Assembly: GCA_963281155.1 (NCBI GenBank)
Contig: CAUJLY010000003.1
Coordinates: forward strand, 868,001 to 932,000
DNA: 64,000 bases
Direction of reading: 5' to 3'
Origin: Rhabditophanes sp. KR3021
Lineage: Eukaryota; Nematoda; Chromadorea; Rhabditida; Alloionematidae
Every line of letters starts with the position of its first letter. The first letter of the stretch is position 1. The position numbers and the translations under genes were made by a program. Below are positions 47,085-57,904 of the stretch, in pieces. The notes beneath the pieces are model-generated. The model was not told where the DNA came from. It saw only the letters and a list, made by a program, of their open reading frames with translations, and did not search any database.

Positions 47085-50000
47085 ATGAAACGTAATCATC
47101 CTGACAGTATTGCAAGAGTCAACACAGAGGACAATAAGGCCCTCGAGAATTTGCGTTTATCTGGCTCACAATCCAAGTTCAATTCACTTAGCCAACGAAA
47201 TTTAGACGATAGCGAGGCAAAACGTCACACAAAAATCCACAAAATCGAGATCGAGTATGCTAAGGAAGATGTGGAGGCATTGAAAAGTAAGTTATTATTT
47301 TAAGTTTTATTTTATTAATCAGATTTTTAGCTGATTGGGGAAGCTTTATGTTAGATGGTACGACATTTGAGGACTTCGATACATTCACATTATGCAGAGG
47401 GAGAGAAGTAATTTCAAAGACGATGGTAGAGGTTCATTTAACCGAAGAATGGGCCTATTCCTCCCCATCACATGATATCCTCGTAAAAATTATTGGGGCC
47501 GAAAAAAGTGGAGAAAACATTTTTAAAATTTCAGACACAAAAGGCCTTATGATAATAGACCCATACCTCCTTATTGCCCCAACAACCATCTCAGGAATGC
47601 ATAGTTGTGAAAGGAAATCTGTGATCAAAAACTTTTTTGCCACTCAAGTTGGAAGCTCTCTACCACTGTTAATTGGTAATAGCATGCATGAGTTGTTTCA
47701 ATATCTTTTGATGAATATGAGTGGCACTATCTCTGAAAGTTTGCCATACGTCACAGCTATGTTTAGAAGCAAAGTCTTGCCTAATTATTTTGAAACTTTG
47801 GCTCTTCTGAACTTGAGTATTCCAGGATTCATGCAACAAGTTACTCCTTATATCAAAGTGATTTACGAATGGTTCAAAAATTATATGCCTAAACCTTATG
47901 GAGAAGGCAAAGAATTGAAAATCGCTAAAGGTGCCAAGCTACTCGAAGTCTTAGACATCGAAGAATCCATCCATTTGCCTGAACTTGGTTTGAAAGGAAA
48001 AATTGATGCTACAATAAAAGTGATCGATGACAAAGGAAAAGAACATCTTTCTGCACTTGAATTGAAAACGGGTAAAACTGATAGCAATGTGGCTCATGTT
48101 ACGCAGGCTAATATGTATGCTATGATGCTAAAAGAGCTTACAAAGCAAGACATATTCCCTTCCCAATTGCTTTACTTGAAGAATGGATCGACGAAAGTTA
48201 CTAAGCCGGATGAGTATATTCAAGGAGTTATTATCAGGTGGAGAAATGAATTAGCAAGATTCATGAAATTAGGGGATGATATTATACTGCCTGAAATATT
48301 ATCTGATCCCAATTTGTGTTCATATTGCGAAGTTTCGCAAGTGTGTGCTATTCAGAATCGCTTTGAAAGTAAGAAAGAAGATAAGTCAGAGGAGGGAAAT
48401 GCTTATAAGAAAACAAGTGACTATCTCAATTTGAAATTGTCAACCGTAACGGATCAGGATTTAGCTTACTTCCAACGGTGGAAAAGTTTAGTTTTAATGG
48501 AGTGGTCCGAAGCAACTAAACAGGGCGGTATAAGTACTTTGCTGACATTGACTCCGGAAGAAAGATTTGCCAAGAAGACGTGTCTTAACAACGTGAAATT
48601 GGTGGCTTTCAAATTAGTTGATAATGGGAGTGAATTGACATTGGAAACGAGTGTGTTTGATACCGAAATTAGACGCAAATGGACTCAAAATTCGTATGTG
48701 TATGTGTCAAGTTTGACTAAAGCTGCCGTTTGCAGTGGATCCATCATTGTAGCTGACGCCAATATCACTATCAAATGTAGGAGCACTTTGAATCGCTCTT
48801 TGATAATCGGAGAAGAATATCACATCGACATGGTGGAATCCAACACATTCTTTCAAAATAACCTGATGGGAATCGGAAAGTTGATGGAAGGAACTGAATC
48901 AGCCAAGAAATTACGTTCTGTTATTATTCAAGACACTTATAGTGAACCAGTAGTTGTGGAAGAAAAGGCAAGTTTGAAGGCGGTCGATCATCTTAATACA
49001 TTGCAGAAAGAAGCTGTTGAGCTTTCTTTTAAATGCGAACAGTATCATTTGATTAGAGGTTTGCCCGGGGCAGGAAAAACTACTGTTATTGCAGCTTTGA
49101 TTAATAGATACGTAGCTGCTGGAAAGAATGTTTTGCTCGTATGTTATACCAATTCTGCAGTTGACAATTGCCTTGAAAAAGTAAAGAAAAGAAACGGAGT
49201 AAATGATTATGTGATTGAAGATGATGACATTGTCCGCTTGGGTCAAGTTAATTCTGCCAAGTTTGGCAAAGCATATTGCATTACTCAAAAAATATCTAGA
49301 CAAATTAGTAACGAAAGAAAAGTATCAGAAGCTCGAAGAATTTACGAAAAGTCAAAATTAGTCCTTTCAACTACCTCTACTGTACCAACTCATATGTTAT
49401 TTGGAGTTCACAAGATATTCGATGTGTGTATAGTTGATGAAGCTTCACTTTGCATCGAAGCCAATTTGCTTATGCCTTTATTAAATGCAAATTCATTTGT
49501 ATTAGTTGGGGATGAAAGGCAACTTCAACCTTTAGTGCAGAGTGAAGTTGCTGAGAAGATGGGCATGAATGTTTCTTTGTTTGAGAGGTTGGTGAAACGA
49601 GGCAAAGGCTTGACGAGTCTGAATCATCAATTTAGAATGAATAGAGAGATTTGCAAACTACCTAGCAAGCACTTTTATAAAATGGAAATGATTTGTGCTA
49701 ATGAGGATGTTGAGAATGCGGTGATTAAATGTAAGAGATGGGAAAAGAAGGAGTGCGATAGCAAGTTACATCCAAAATTGTGTATGAAATTGTTAAGTCA
49801 CGAAATGTGTGACTCATTGTTGTTTGTTAATTGGGATTCAAGCCAAAGCAGTGTCGATCATTCCCCTGATCTTAAGAAAGAAAATATTCTTAAAGACGAA
49901 CTTGTTAAAGCAGAGATTGATTTAAAAGTTAAAGAAGAGATTGATTTAAAAGTTAAAAAAGAGATTGATTTAAAAGTTAAAGAAGAGATTGATTCAAGTG

Positions 50001-50526
50001 TTAAAGACGAGATTCCATGTGTTAGAATGACTAAAACAATTGGACGAGCAAATCAAATCAACAAAGGAGAAGCTGATGCATGTGTTGAGATGGTGAAACT
50101 CTACATCAAAAGTGATGTTAGATTTGCAGATATGGCCATAATAACTCCTTTCCGTGAACAGGTATCTCTTATTCATGCTAAAATAGTTGCTATTCCTTAT
50201 GTCGATTGTGAACTTGAAGATAGTTCGAAAGTCGAGGTTTCCACAATTGACCAATTTCAAGGCCGAGACAAAAGCATTATCATCTTTTCAACTGTATTTA
50301 ACTCGAAATTTTCACCGGTAAGTCTATTCCTTTACCTTTATTTACAATAACTTTGTCTCAGACTTGCAAACTAGTTGAAAACCCAAGAAGATTAAACGTC
50401 GCCTTAACTCGTGCCAAACACAAGCTCATCATCATTGGTAGTTTAGATTGTCTCAAAAAATTAACTTTATTTGGCAAGGTCTTGGAAGATGTTACTAATG
50501 TAATTAATTATAAAACTATTTACTAA
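47085..50526 (+). CDS. dna-2: DNA2 nuclease/helicase
   Basis: Exons 47085-47286, 47331-50317 and 50362-50526 join in phases 1 and 0 and give 1117 aa, like C. elegans DNA-2. DNA2 trims long Okazaki flaps and resects DNA ends in the nucleus. The N-terminal nuclease domain shows 'LKGKIDATI' and the catalytic ELKTGK. Cysteines for the iron-sulfur cluster are seen at MHSCERK and CSYCEVSQVC. The superfamily 1 helicase has the ATP loop GLPGAGKTT near residue 645, the Walker B DEAS near 770, 'LVGDERQLQPLV', 'VSTIDQFQGRDKSI', and in the last exon RRLNVALTRAKHKLI. Between the two RecA domains sits a Lys/Glu repeat (residues about 926-958) not expected in the family. No frame problems. DOHH follows 171 bp downstream. 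Confidence 0.95.
49913..50008 (+). repeat. in-frame 24 bp x 4 tandem repeat within DNA2
   Basis: Four consecutive units of 'gagattgatttaaaagttaa' plus 'agaa' or a close variant encode EIDLKVKE, EIDLKVKK, EIDLKVKE and EIDSSVKD. The fourth is degenerate. Being a multiple of three, it keeps the DNA2 frame. A vaguer unit (KDELVKA) precedes the array. Confidence 0.9.
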
Positions 50527-50696
50527 CAACTGACACTTACTTTTGCTTTTTAATTAGAACGAATAAACGTTATCATTTTTATATTGGGCTTTCTAAATAA
50601 CCTTTTCCCAAGCTGATTCCTGTAACGATTGCTTTTGGGTTGACACGTACAGAATTTTTAAAGTATATTTACAAGTTTATATTTTATAATTCAAAA

Positions 50697-51718
50697 ATGG
50701 ATAATACATCTGAAGAGCATGTTGTCCAAAACGACAAAATCGGTCATTATTTTTGCGACCTCAATATGACCAATTTAACAGATCAAGAATTTTTGGATGA
50801 ATGGGGTAGAGTTTTAAACAACACGGAGTAAGTTTTAGCCATCATTTTAATTCATCCTCTTTATCCTCTTTTAGACAACCAATGAAGCGCAGATTTATGG
50901 CTTTGATGCAATTAAGAAGTGCTCCATGTAACAGAAGTGCCAATTGGATTGTGAAGGCTTTTGGTGATGAATCAGCTCTACTCAAGCATGAATTAGCCTT
51001 TTGTTTAGGGCAGATGAGAGCTACTGTTGCTATACCAACTCTATTCAGTGTCCTTGAAAAGAAGGAAGAAGACCCGATGGTCAGACACGAAGCTGCCGAA
51101 GCCCTTGGAGCGATCGGTGATTCAAGTGTTATTGCCGACTTACAAAAGTTTGCCTTCGACCCCGTTCGCGAAGTCAGGGAAACTGTTGAATTAGCTCTTG
51201 AGAGATTGAGATTCTTTAAAGAAACACCTAATGCGGCAGTTGACGGGAATGACATCCACTACAATAGCATCGACCCTGCCCCACCATTGGAAAGCAAAAA
51301 TGTATCGGAATTAGAAAATATCCTAATGAACCCTTCTGAGAAACTATTCAAAAGATACAGAGCTATGTTTGCCCTAAGAAATCTAAGCACAGATGAAGCT
51401 ATCAAAGTATTGGCTAGGGCTTTAGAATGTGACGGGGCGTTGTTTAAACATGAAATTGCTTATGTACTTGGGCAAATTCAATCTCCATTGGCAGTTGAAG
51501 AGCTAAACAAGTCATTGAAGAATCTGTCCGAACAACCAATGGTTCGTCATGAAGCTGCTGAAGCATTAGGATCTATTGGCACCAAAGAATGTGAGGCTAT
51601 TTTGACAGAGCATATTCAAGATGAAGAAAGAGTTGTTAGGGAGAGTGTGGAAGTTGCTATGTCTATTGTTGATTACAACCAAAATGGGGAACCTATTTTT
51701 GAATTTAATCATTCATAG
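50697..51718 (+). CDS. DOHH: deoxyhypusine hydroxylase (HEAT-repeat di-iron enzyme)
   Basis: Exons 50697-50827 and 50875-51718 join across a 47 bp intron in phase 2 and give 324 aa (human 302). DOHH hydroxylates deoxyhypusine on eIF5A, the last step of hypusine formation, in the cytosol. The protein is two sets of HEAT-like repeats. The four His-Glu pairs that bind the iron atoms are all visible: 'LLKHELAFCLGQ' (82-83), 'MVRHEAAEALGAIG' (115-116), 'LFKHEIAYVLGQ' (236-237) and 'MVRHEAAEALGSIG' (269-270). The extra length is N-terminal. I start at the ATG at 50697, because the longer frame upstream begins with TTG. The short gap after DNA2 suggests an operon. Confidence 0.96.
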
Positions 51719-52904
51719 GGCATTCAACACAAAACGGTACAACTGATGAGCTATATAATTTACGATGGTCGCAAGATCACCTTTCTTTCATCATTAAGTG
51801 CTTCTTTGAAATATTTTATTATGTCCAAACTATATTATTTGGGTATTCTTATAAGTTTATTAAAAAATAAATGCCTTTTAATTATCACCTGTTTTTGTTC
51901 CAACAAAATTAATAAAATAAATCATTCAAAACAAATAAGAACCGTAGCATATCATTTATTATACATTTTGGTTGGTTCGAGCAATAATTAAAAGTACATA
52001 ATATATTCATTATATCATTGGTATGTCTCCAACTAGGTAGTATGCCAGCTTATTCTTCTTTCTTGTAGTAAAATATATTTCGCTCATTCCTTTTTACTGA
52101 ATTCTTGTTTTGCCAAGATATGTGTCCTTTATAGAGAGGTGTCCCTTAAACTCGGAGTTAAATTTTGTGAATATAAAGGTGCTATTTTCACCAAATTTTT
52201 TATTAAAAGCTATAAATTCTTAATTTTTTTGTTTAAAATAATATTTGATTCTGGCACAGAAAATCAGTTTTACTTCAAATGGTCTATATAAAATATTATT
52301 TAAATGCCATAAAGTAATAGTTACACTACGTATGACTGATTTTTGATTTGCAAATTTATTTATCATACATTAAATGTTTTGCGATCAACAACTTGATCCA
52401 TGTTCACATTCTTGATCATAAAACAGCGGGTGCGATTAAAACGGTTCAAATGATAAAGATAATAAATGCTGTTCTAAAAGCAAACATGTTTGTAACAATA
52501 AAAAGCTGTAGTAGAGAATCCAAAAATATTTTGCTTGCAAGAGTTTGGATTTAATTATAATGATGTATGTTTTTGTGGAACTTATAAATGGTCTTTATAA
52601 TCAAACTTCGTCAATATTGATGTCGAACGTTTACGCCATTGCATGTAAATCATTTGAATTTTAATAAATATACTGATATCTGTACAAGGTGGATTCAACT
52701 GATTTGCAAGTACGAACCTCAAAGAACATATCAAACAAGTCAATACAGGGACAACAAAAGGATCAAATATGCTTTTGATGCATATAACTTGCTTTTTGAT
52801 AACTTAAATCTTCATTAATATGCCAAATAAACAAACTCTGGGCGTATTTAAGAAAGATGGTACTCAAATATTTCATAACATCTATTTGATTGTCTATTAC
52901 TACG
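51719..52904. other. intergenic stretch with faint coding-like debris
   Basis: No gene can be built. Short plus-strand pieces at 52348-52554 and about 52680-52800 look weakly protein-like, but stops separate them. Confidence 0.35.
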
Positions 52905-54824
52905 ATGAAAAGAAGAAATTCTATTTTGTTAACTGCTATCGTTATTGGCATTTTGTTACTATTGCCTAGACCAGGTGCGGCCGATAATACGGATGATTCT
53001 AATGAGAAAGATTGTAATAAGGAAAAAACCGGATTACTCCAATGTGTAGCTAAATGCGCAAAGGATAACGGATGCACGGGAGTTGATTGTCTTGTAAAAC
53101 ACAAAAATATTATTGCCTGTGTTCTCAAATGCGTTGCTGCAATTGACTGCACAAAAGAAGATGATAGCCACGAAAAAGATTGCAAAGATGGAAAAGCGAG
53201 CTTGCTAACTTGTATAGGCAAATGCGTTTCAAGTACAGTATGTACTGGGGCTGATTGTCTCACTAAGAACAAGAATCTAATAGATTGTGTTGTCAAATGC
53301 ATCGTAGGAATCGATTGCAAGAAACGTAAATCTAGCGAAGGCAATTCTAACGAAGACGATTGCAAAAAAGATAAAGACGGTCTTCTGAAATGTGTAGGTA
53401 AGTGTTTAACGGATAATGGATGCACAGGCGTTGATTGCCTTCTGAAGCACAAGAATATAATTGCGTGCGTTCTTAAATGCGTAGCTTCAATCGATTGTAC
53501 AAAGGAAGGTCACCATGAGCAAGATTGTAAAGATGGAAAGGCTAGCTTGTTGACTTGCGTAGGCAAATGCGTTTCAAGTACTGTATGCACGGGAGCTGAT
53601 TGCCTCACTAAAAATAAGAATCTGATCGACTGTGTTGTAAAATGCATAGTTGGGATTGATTGTGGCAAGAGAAAGTCTAGTGAAAGCAATTCTAATGAAA
53701 ACGATTGCAAAAAAGATAAAGACGGTCTTCTGAAATGTGTAGGTAAGTGTTTAAAAGATAATGGATGTACAGGCGTCGATTGTCTTTTAAAACACAAGAA
53801 TATAGTTACGTGTGTTCTTAAATGCGTAGCCTCAGTTGACTGTACTGGACAAGGTAGCCATGAAAAAGATTGTAAAGACGGAAAGGCTAGCTTGCTAACT
53901 TGTGTAGGCAAATGTGTTTCTAGTACCGTATGTACTGGAGCTAATTGTCTTACTAAGAATAAGAATCTTATCGACTGCGTTGTAAAATGTATCGTTGGAA
54001 TTGATTGTGACAAGAGAAAATCTTCCGAAGAAAATTCTAACGAAAGTGAATGTAAGCATGATAAGGATGGTCTTCTCCAATGTGTAGCTAAGTGTTTAAA
54101 AGATAATGGGTGTACAGGAGTTGACTGTCTTTTAAAACATAAAAATATAATTGCCTGTGTTCTTAAGTGCGTAGCCTCAATTGACTGCGCTGGACATGAA
54201 AGCCACGAAAAAGATTGCAAAGATGGAAAAGCGAGCTTGCTGACTTGTGTAGGCAAATGCGTTACAAGTACCGTTTGTACCGGATTGGACTGTCTTACTA
54301 AGAACAAGAATCTAATCGACTGTGTTGTAAAATGCATAGTTGGAATCGATTGTAAGAAACGTAAATCTAGCGAAGGCAATTCTAACGAAGATGATTGCAA
54401 AAAGGATAAAGACGGTCTTCTCAAATGTGTAGGTAAATGTTTAACGGATAATGGATGCACAGGCGTTGATTGCCTTCTGAAGCACAAGAATATAATTGCG
54501 TGCGTTCTTAAATGTGTAGCTTCAATTGATTGCACAAAAGAGGGAAGTCATGAAAAGGATTGTAAAGATGGAAAAGCTAGCTTGTTGACTTGCGTAGGCA
54601 AATGCGTTTCAAGTACTGTATGTACCGGAGCTGATTGTCTCACTAAAAATAAGAATCTGATCGACTGCGTTGTAAAATGCATAGTTGGAGTTGATTGTGG
54701 CAAGAGAAAGTCTTCCGAAGAAAATTGTGACGAAGAAGACAAAAAAGAAAAAGCTTGCAAAGCTAAATGTAACAAGAACAAGGCATGTGAAGATAAATGT
54801 GAAAAGGATAACAAATGCAAATAA
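52905..54824 (+). CDS. secreted protein of ten tandem 8-cysteine modules (novel)
   Basis: Single exon of 639 aa from the ATG at 52905 (the frame upstream begins with TTG). A basic start and hydrophobic core ('RRNSILLTAIVIGILLLLP') form a clear signal peptide cut near GAA-DN. The rest is ten modules of about 47 residues in five A-B pairs, joined by Ser/Asn/Asp/Lys linkers (KRKSSE...). Every module has the spacing C-x9-C-x3-C-x5-C-x4-C-x9-C-x3-C-x5-C, that is, two half-modules of the same pattern. A modules read '..DNGCTGVDCLLKHKN..'; B modules read '..SSTVCTGADCLTKNKN..'. After the tenth, a Lys/Glu-rich tail has a shorter C-x3-C-x5-C-x3-C-x5-C pattern. No membrane helix or GPI signal is seen. 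I do not recognise the family. CxxxC-paired helices suggest a disulfide-stapled helical repeat. It is probably extracellular; function unknown. Confidence 0.85.
   Translation: MKRRNSILLTAIVIGILLLLPRPGAADNTDDSNEKDCNKEKTGLLQCVAKCAKDNGCTGVDCLVKHKNIIACVLKCVAAIDCTKEDDSHEKDCKDGKASLLTCIGKCVSSTVCTGADCLTKNKNLIDCVVKCIVGIDCKKRKSSEGNSNEDDCKKDKDGLLKCVGKCLTDNGCTGVDCLLKHKNIIACVLKCVASIDCTKEGHHEQDCKDGKASLLTCVGKCVSSTVCTGADCLTKNKNLIDCVVKCIVGIDCGKRKSSESNSNENDCKKDKDGLLKCVGKCLKDNGCTGVDCLLKHKNIVTCVLKCVASVDCTGQGSHEKDCKDGKASLLTCVGKCVSSTVCTGANCLTKNKNLIDCVVKCIVGIDCDKRKSSEENSNESECKHDKDGLLQCVAKCLKDNGCTGVDCLLKHKNIIACVLKCVASIDCAGHESHEKDCKDGKASLLTCVGKCVTSTVCTGLDCLTKNKNLIDCVVKCIVGIDCKKRKSSEGNSNEDDCKKDKDGLLKCVGKCLTDNGCTGVDCLLKHKNIIACVLKCVASIDCTKEGSHEKDCKDGKASLLTCVGKCVSSTVCTGADCLTKNKNLIDCVVKCIVGVDCGKRKSSEENCDEEDKKEKACKAKCNKNKACEDKCEKDNKCK
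52997..54720 (+). repeat. 345 bp higher-order coding repeat, five copies
   Basis: One A-B module pair plus linkers repeats with a period near 345 bp: A modules start near 53000, 53352, 53700, 54045 and 54390. The first copy is the most divergent. Copies 2 and 5 share long identical tracts in the A module and the linker, more than either does with the copies between them. Confidence 0.9.
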
Positions 54825-55717
54825 AACACAAGCTATTCTAAAAAAATAACCTATTGTAATATTCTATACATAATATTATTTGTCATATATTTTTTAACGT
54901 GTGAAATAAACACAACTGCATACCATACTATTTTTGTGATATTATTTAACAACAATTTAATTCATTTCAAATCTTAGCTACAAATACAAGTTTATAGTTT
55001 AATATAAGATCTACAAATAAATTGGAGTCACCTTGCTAAACATCTTAGAAATTTACTATATTGAAGATGCATTGTCTACTGAAAATGACAAAGAAGAGAA
55101 ACTGAAGTTTGGGAAAGAAAATAGAGCCACAAATGAGAAAAGAAGTGAGGTTAAGGAAGCTAAAAAAAGTGGTCAAGAACGCTAAACACGAAGTCAAACT
55201 TGAGGTTAAACAAGATCCAGAAAATGATAAGGAGAAATATGAATTCGAAGAAAAGAAAACACAGCCTGAATAAAATTAATTTAACGTATAGACTTTAATG
55301 TGAATAAAACGCGCTTCGTTTATTTATTTTTATTGTTTTGTTAAATATTTAGCTACTTTCGTTGACAACAACTTACTTCCTGAGACATATATAAAGTGAC
55401 GTAACTTTTTGTTACTGCTAAATATGCAATATATGTACATTTACTTTGCCGGACATAAAACATCATAGTGTAAGATGATTGATATTTAGATCGTACTTTA
55501 ATCTTGAAATGTCATTTACCAATTCAGGTAACAATTTTTGTATCTTCAGACATCATAATAATATTTAGTCATACAAAACATTTTATCAACACAAATTATA
55601 CTAGATTATAGTCAGGAGAAAATGATTACAAAGGGGAAAAGATAATAGTAGAATGATTAAAAAATTAGCGTGTTTGTTGTTTAAAGTTATAGTTTAATTA
55701 GTCAATGATCAAATAGC
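54825..55717. other. intergenic stretch with a Lys/Glu-rich open piece
   Basis: An AATAAA near 54905 may end the Cys-rich gene's mRNA. At 55031-55273 the plus strand encodes a Lys/Glu-rich run ('ENDKEEKLKFGKENRATNEK', later 'KHEVKLEVKQDPENDKEKYE') ending at TAA 55271-55273. The two parts are in frames offset by one base at a run of seven A, and no ATG or upstream exon was found. It may be a 3' exon or a remnant. Confidence 0.35.
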
Positions 55718-56674
55718 TCAAATGACCATTATAGCCCAAATGTCCTCTTTGGGTGGTTCATGAATTGCGAAACTTTGTGTCTCTAAGTCTTTAGTTTCGT
55801 TTTTGTCTCTTTCAACATAATCTCTTTTGATACAATTATCAAAAAGAAATATTACTTTTTTTGGATCCATTGAAATTCCAGCAACAAAAACGGCGTAAAG
55901 AGTAACAGAATTTCGGACGAGACATATAACATTCCAAGCAACCTGGTAACACAAACCAGTAAAGCCATAAAATATAAAGGGAAATATAATAGAAGACGAG
56001 ACTTGAACAAGTAAAATCCATTTAATCAAATCCCAATTAAATTTGATGGTCTTTGCATCTTTTATCATATTGAACTTTTGATCTAGACCGGCAAAGACAC
56101 CACAAGCAAGTTTGCCTTCCCTGATTAATTCAATTCTTTTCAAATAAAGTATTCCATGCATCATTAAAGTAACCCCTTCGATTCCAGTAAAAAAGCACGA
56201 AAAAATGATTGGACTCAAATTGTAATGATGAGTCATAATACCCAGACCAAAGGACAATGAAACAGAAATTGCGCAAACCAAACCATAAAGTAGTTTACTG
56301 CTATAATCATTGTAAATTCTAAAGTATCTTATATGTAAAAGACTTTCAAATCCAATTAAAAATTCAACAAATCTCAGTGTATTATTAAGAGTGCCACGAA
56401 TCCGATCAAGTATTGCAATCACATATTCTGGTACACATTTATCTGCTGGTATGTTAGTATGGTTTAAAATTTCAGTGAAGCTGAGGACAGTATTAAGAAT
56501 CATTTTCGTAAAAATGAGGGATAAGAGGGAACACATCAGATAACAATAATTTTTGTGGTGAAAATTTGGTTTCAAGAAGTAATTGAAGATTGGGTAAGCA
56601 ACGATGATGTAAGCTACAAGATTGTAGTTGGAAGCGATGAAAGTAAAGACACTAATAAGAACCTCAAATGACAT
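55718..56674 (-). CDS. seven-helix receptor, nematode chemoreceptor-like
   Basis: Single exon of 318 aa from the ATG at 56674. About seven hydrophobic segments can be counted, including 'NLVAYIIVAYPIFNYFL', 'NYCYLMCSLLSLIFTKMIL', 'LLYGLVCAISVSLSFGLGI' and 'LIKWILLVQVSSSIIFPFI', with an acidic cytosolic tail at the end. There is no DRY or NPxxY, so it is not a class A amine or peptide receptor. The size and helix pattern resemble nematode serpentine chemoreceptors (sra/srab/sre-like groups), but I cannot assign a family. Intronless. It is probably a sensory or orphan receptor in the plasma membrane. Confidence 0.6.
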   Translation of the reverse strand: MSFEVLISVFTFIASNYNLVAYIIVAYPIFNYFLKPNFHHKNYCYLMCSLLSLIFTKMILNTVLSFTEILNHTNIPADKCVPEYVIAILDRIRGTLNNTLRFVEFLIGFESLLHIRYFRIYNDYSSKLLYGLVCAISVSLSFGLGIMTHHYNLSPIIFSCFFTGIEGVTLMMHGILYLKRIELIREGKLACGVFAGLDQKFNMIKDAKTIKFNWDLIKWILLVQVSSSIIFPFIFYGFTGLCYQVAWNVICLVRNSVTLYAVFVAGISMDPKKVIFLFDNCIKRDYVERDKNETKDLETQSFAIHEPPKEDIWAIMVI

Positions 56675-57904
56675 TGTTAAATGATGATTGATAAATATTG
56701 GATATTGCTTGTTGAATATTGAATATTTGAGGAATAGTATTTGAAAAAGTTTAAATTCGGAAATAAATAAACGCTGCTTTTGAAAAATAAATTCTTTCGG
56801 GGTAATGACAAGTTGTTATTTTTAAATCCTATGCTATAATTTCTTGGAAGCTCTAGTCTGCCGAATGTCAGAGGCGCCTAATTAAATAAATTAGAAAAAG
56901 CACTATTAATATCTTTATACACCTCCATTTATGACATTTAAAAAGACTCTATTTGTTCCTTATTTTTCATTAAACTAGAATATAGTTAATGAACTATAAT
57001 TTTTATTCGTAATTCGAAATATTCTGCCGTAAATGTTATTGTACTTTATAATAGCAAATGCTTTTGTACTTCATAATAGCAAATGCTTTTGTACTTCATA
57101 ATAGTGATTGTTTTTGCACTTCATAATAGTGATTGTTGTTGTACTTCATAATAGTGATTGTTTTATATCATAATAGAAATTATTTCTTAAGTCATATAAA
57201 AAGTTGCAAATGAATTTTTAATATGGACAAGATTAAATTGTTATTATGCGAAGTTATTGCTGTTAAAAATTGGATGTGTAAAATAAGTAAGGGGGTCTTT
57301 ATTGATGCCGGTACGATAAGACGGAAGTGATGTGTTCATCTATTAAGATAACCTATGTAAGATTATTTACGTGACAGTACTTTGTACCGAAACAATTGCA
57401 AAATTAAGTGGTTATAAGCTAATGCAAATTCGCAACAGAAGATTGTTTTGAAAAATAGGTTCCATAGAAATTTATATTGTTTCCAATTAAATTAAAAGTT
57501 TATTTTTAATATAAATGCTTTTGCATAAAATATATTGAATTTATAAAAAGTGCGTAAGCAATTGTTTGCGACTAAATTGCTTCCATAGAGGGTGATTTAT
57601 ATAAATCCTACAGGTTCATGCCAATTAAAAATATTAAAAATTACTATTAAAATTCAATAGAACGAAACATGCCATTCAAAAATGGAGTTTTCGGATATAT
57701 TCATATGCAAGATAATATGATTTGCTAGTAATTATAATTATTTCAACTTAAAAATATGACTTATGTAAGTTAGTTAGTCTAAATTTAAACATTGTAAAAA
57801 CTCGAACGTTCATTTATTTAATTATAATAATTTTATATAAGGTACATAATAAATGCACAGATTGTAGCACTATTTTAGGCAAAACAGTAAAATACAGAGT
57901 ACCA
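56675..57904. other. intergenic stretch with a minisatellite
   Basis: AT-rich with no coding frames seen. It holds the 25 bp tandem array at 57038-57175. It lies between the upstream side of the receptor and the 3' end of AMPK alpha, both on the minus strand. Confidence 0.45.
57038..57175. repeat. 25 bp tandem repeat, about 5.5 copies
   Basis: Unit 'ttgtacttcataatagcaaa' plus 'tgctt', or 'ttgtacttcataatagtgat' plus 'tgttt', repeated head to tail with two subtypes. The first two units carry 'gcaaatg' and the next three 'gtgattg'. The last unit is partial. Confidence 0.9.

Noticed and set aside
53510..54535. 341-codon minus-strand open frame over the Cys-rich gene
   Set aside because: It repeats with the same 345 bp period and is only the complement of the biased plus-strand codons. 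It has no start context, signal peptide or splice sites.
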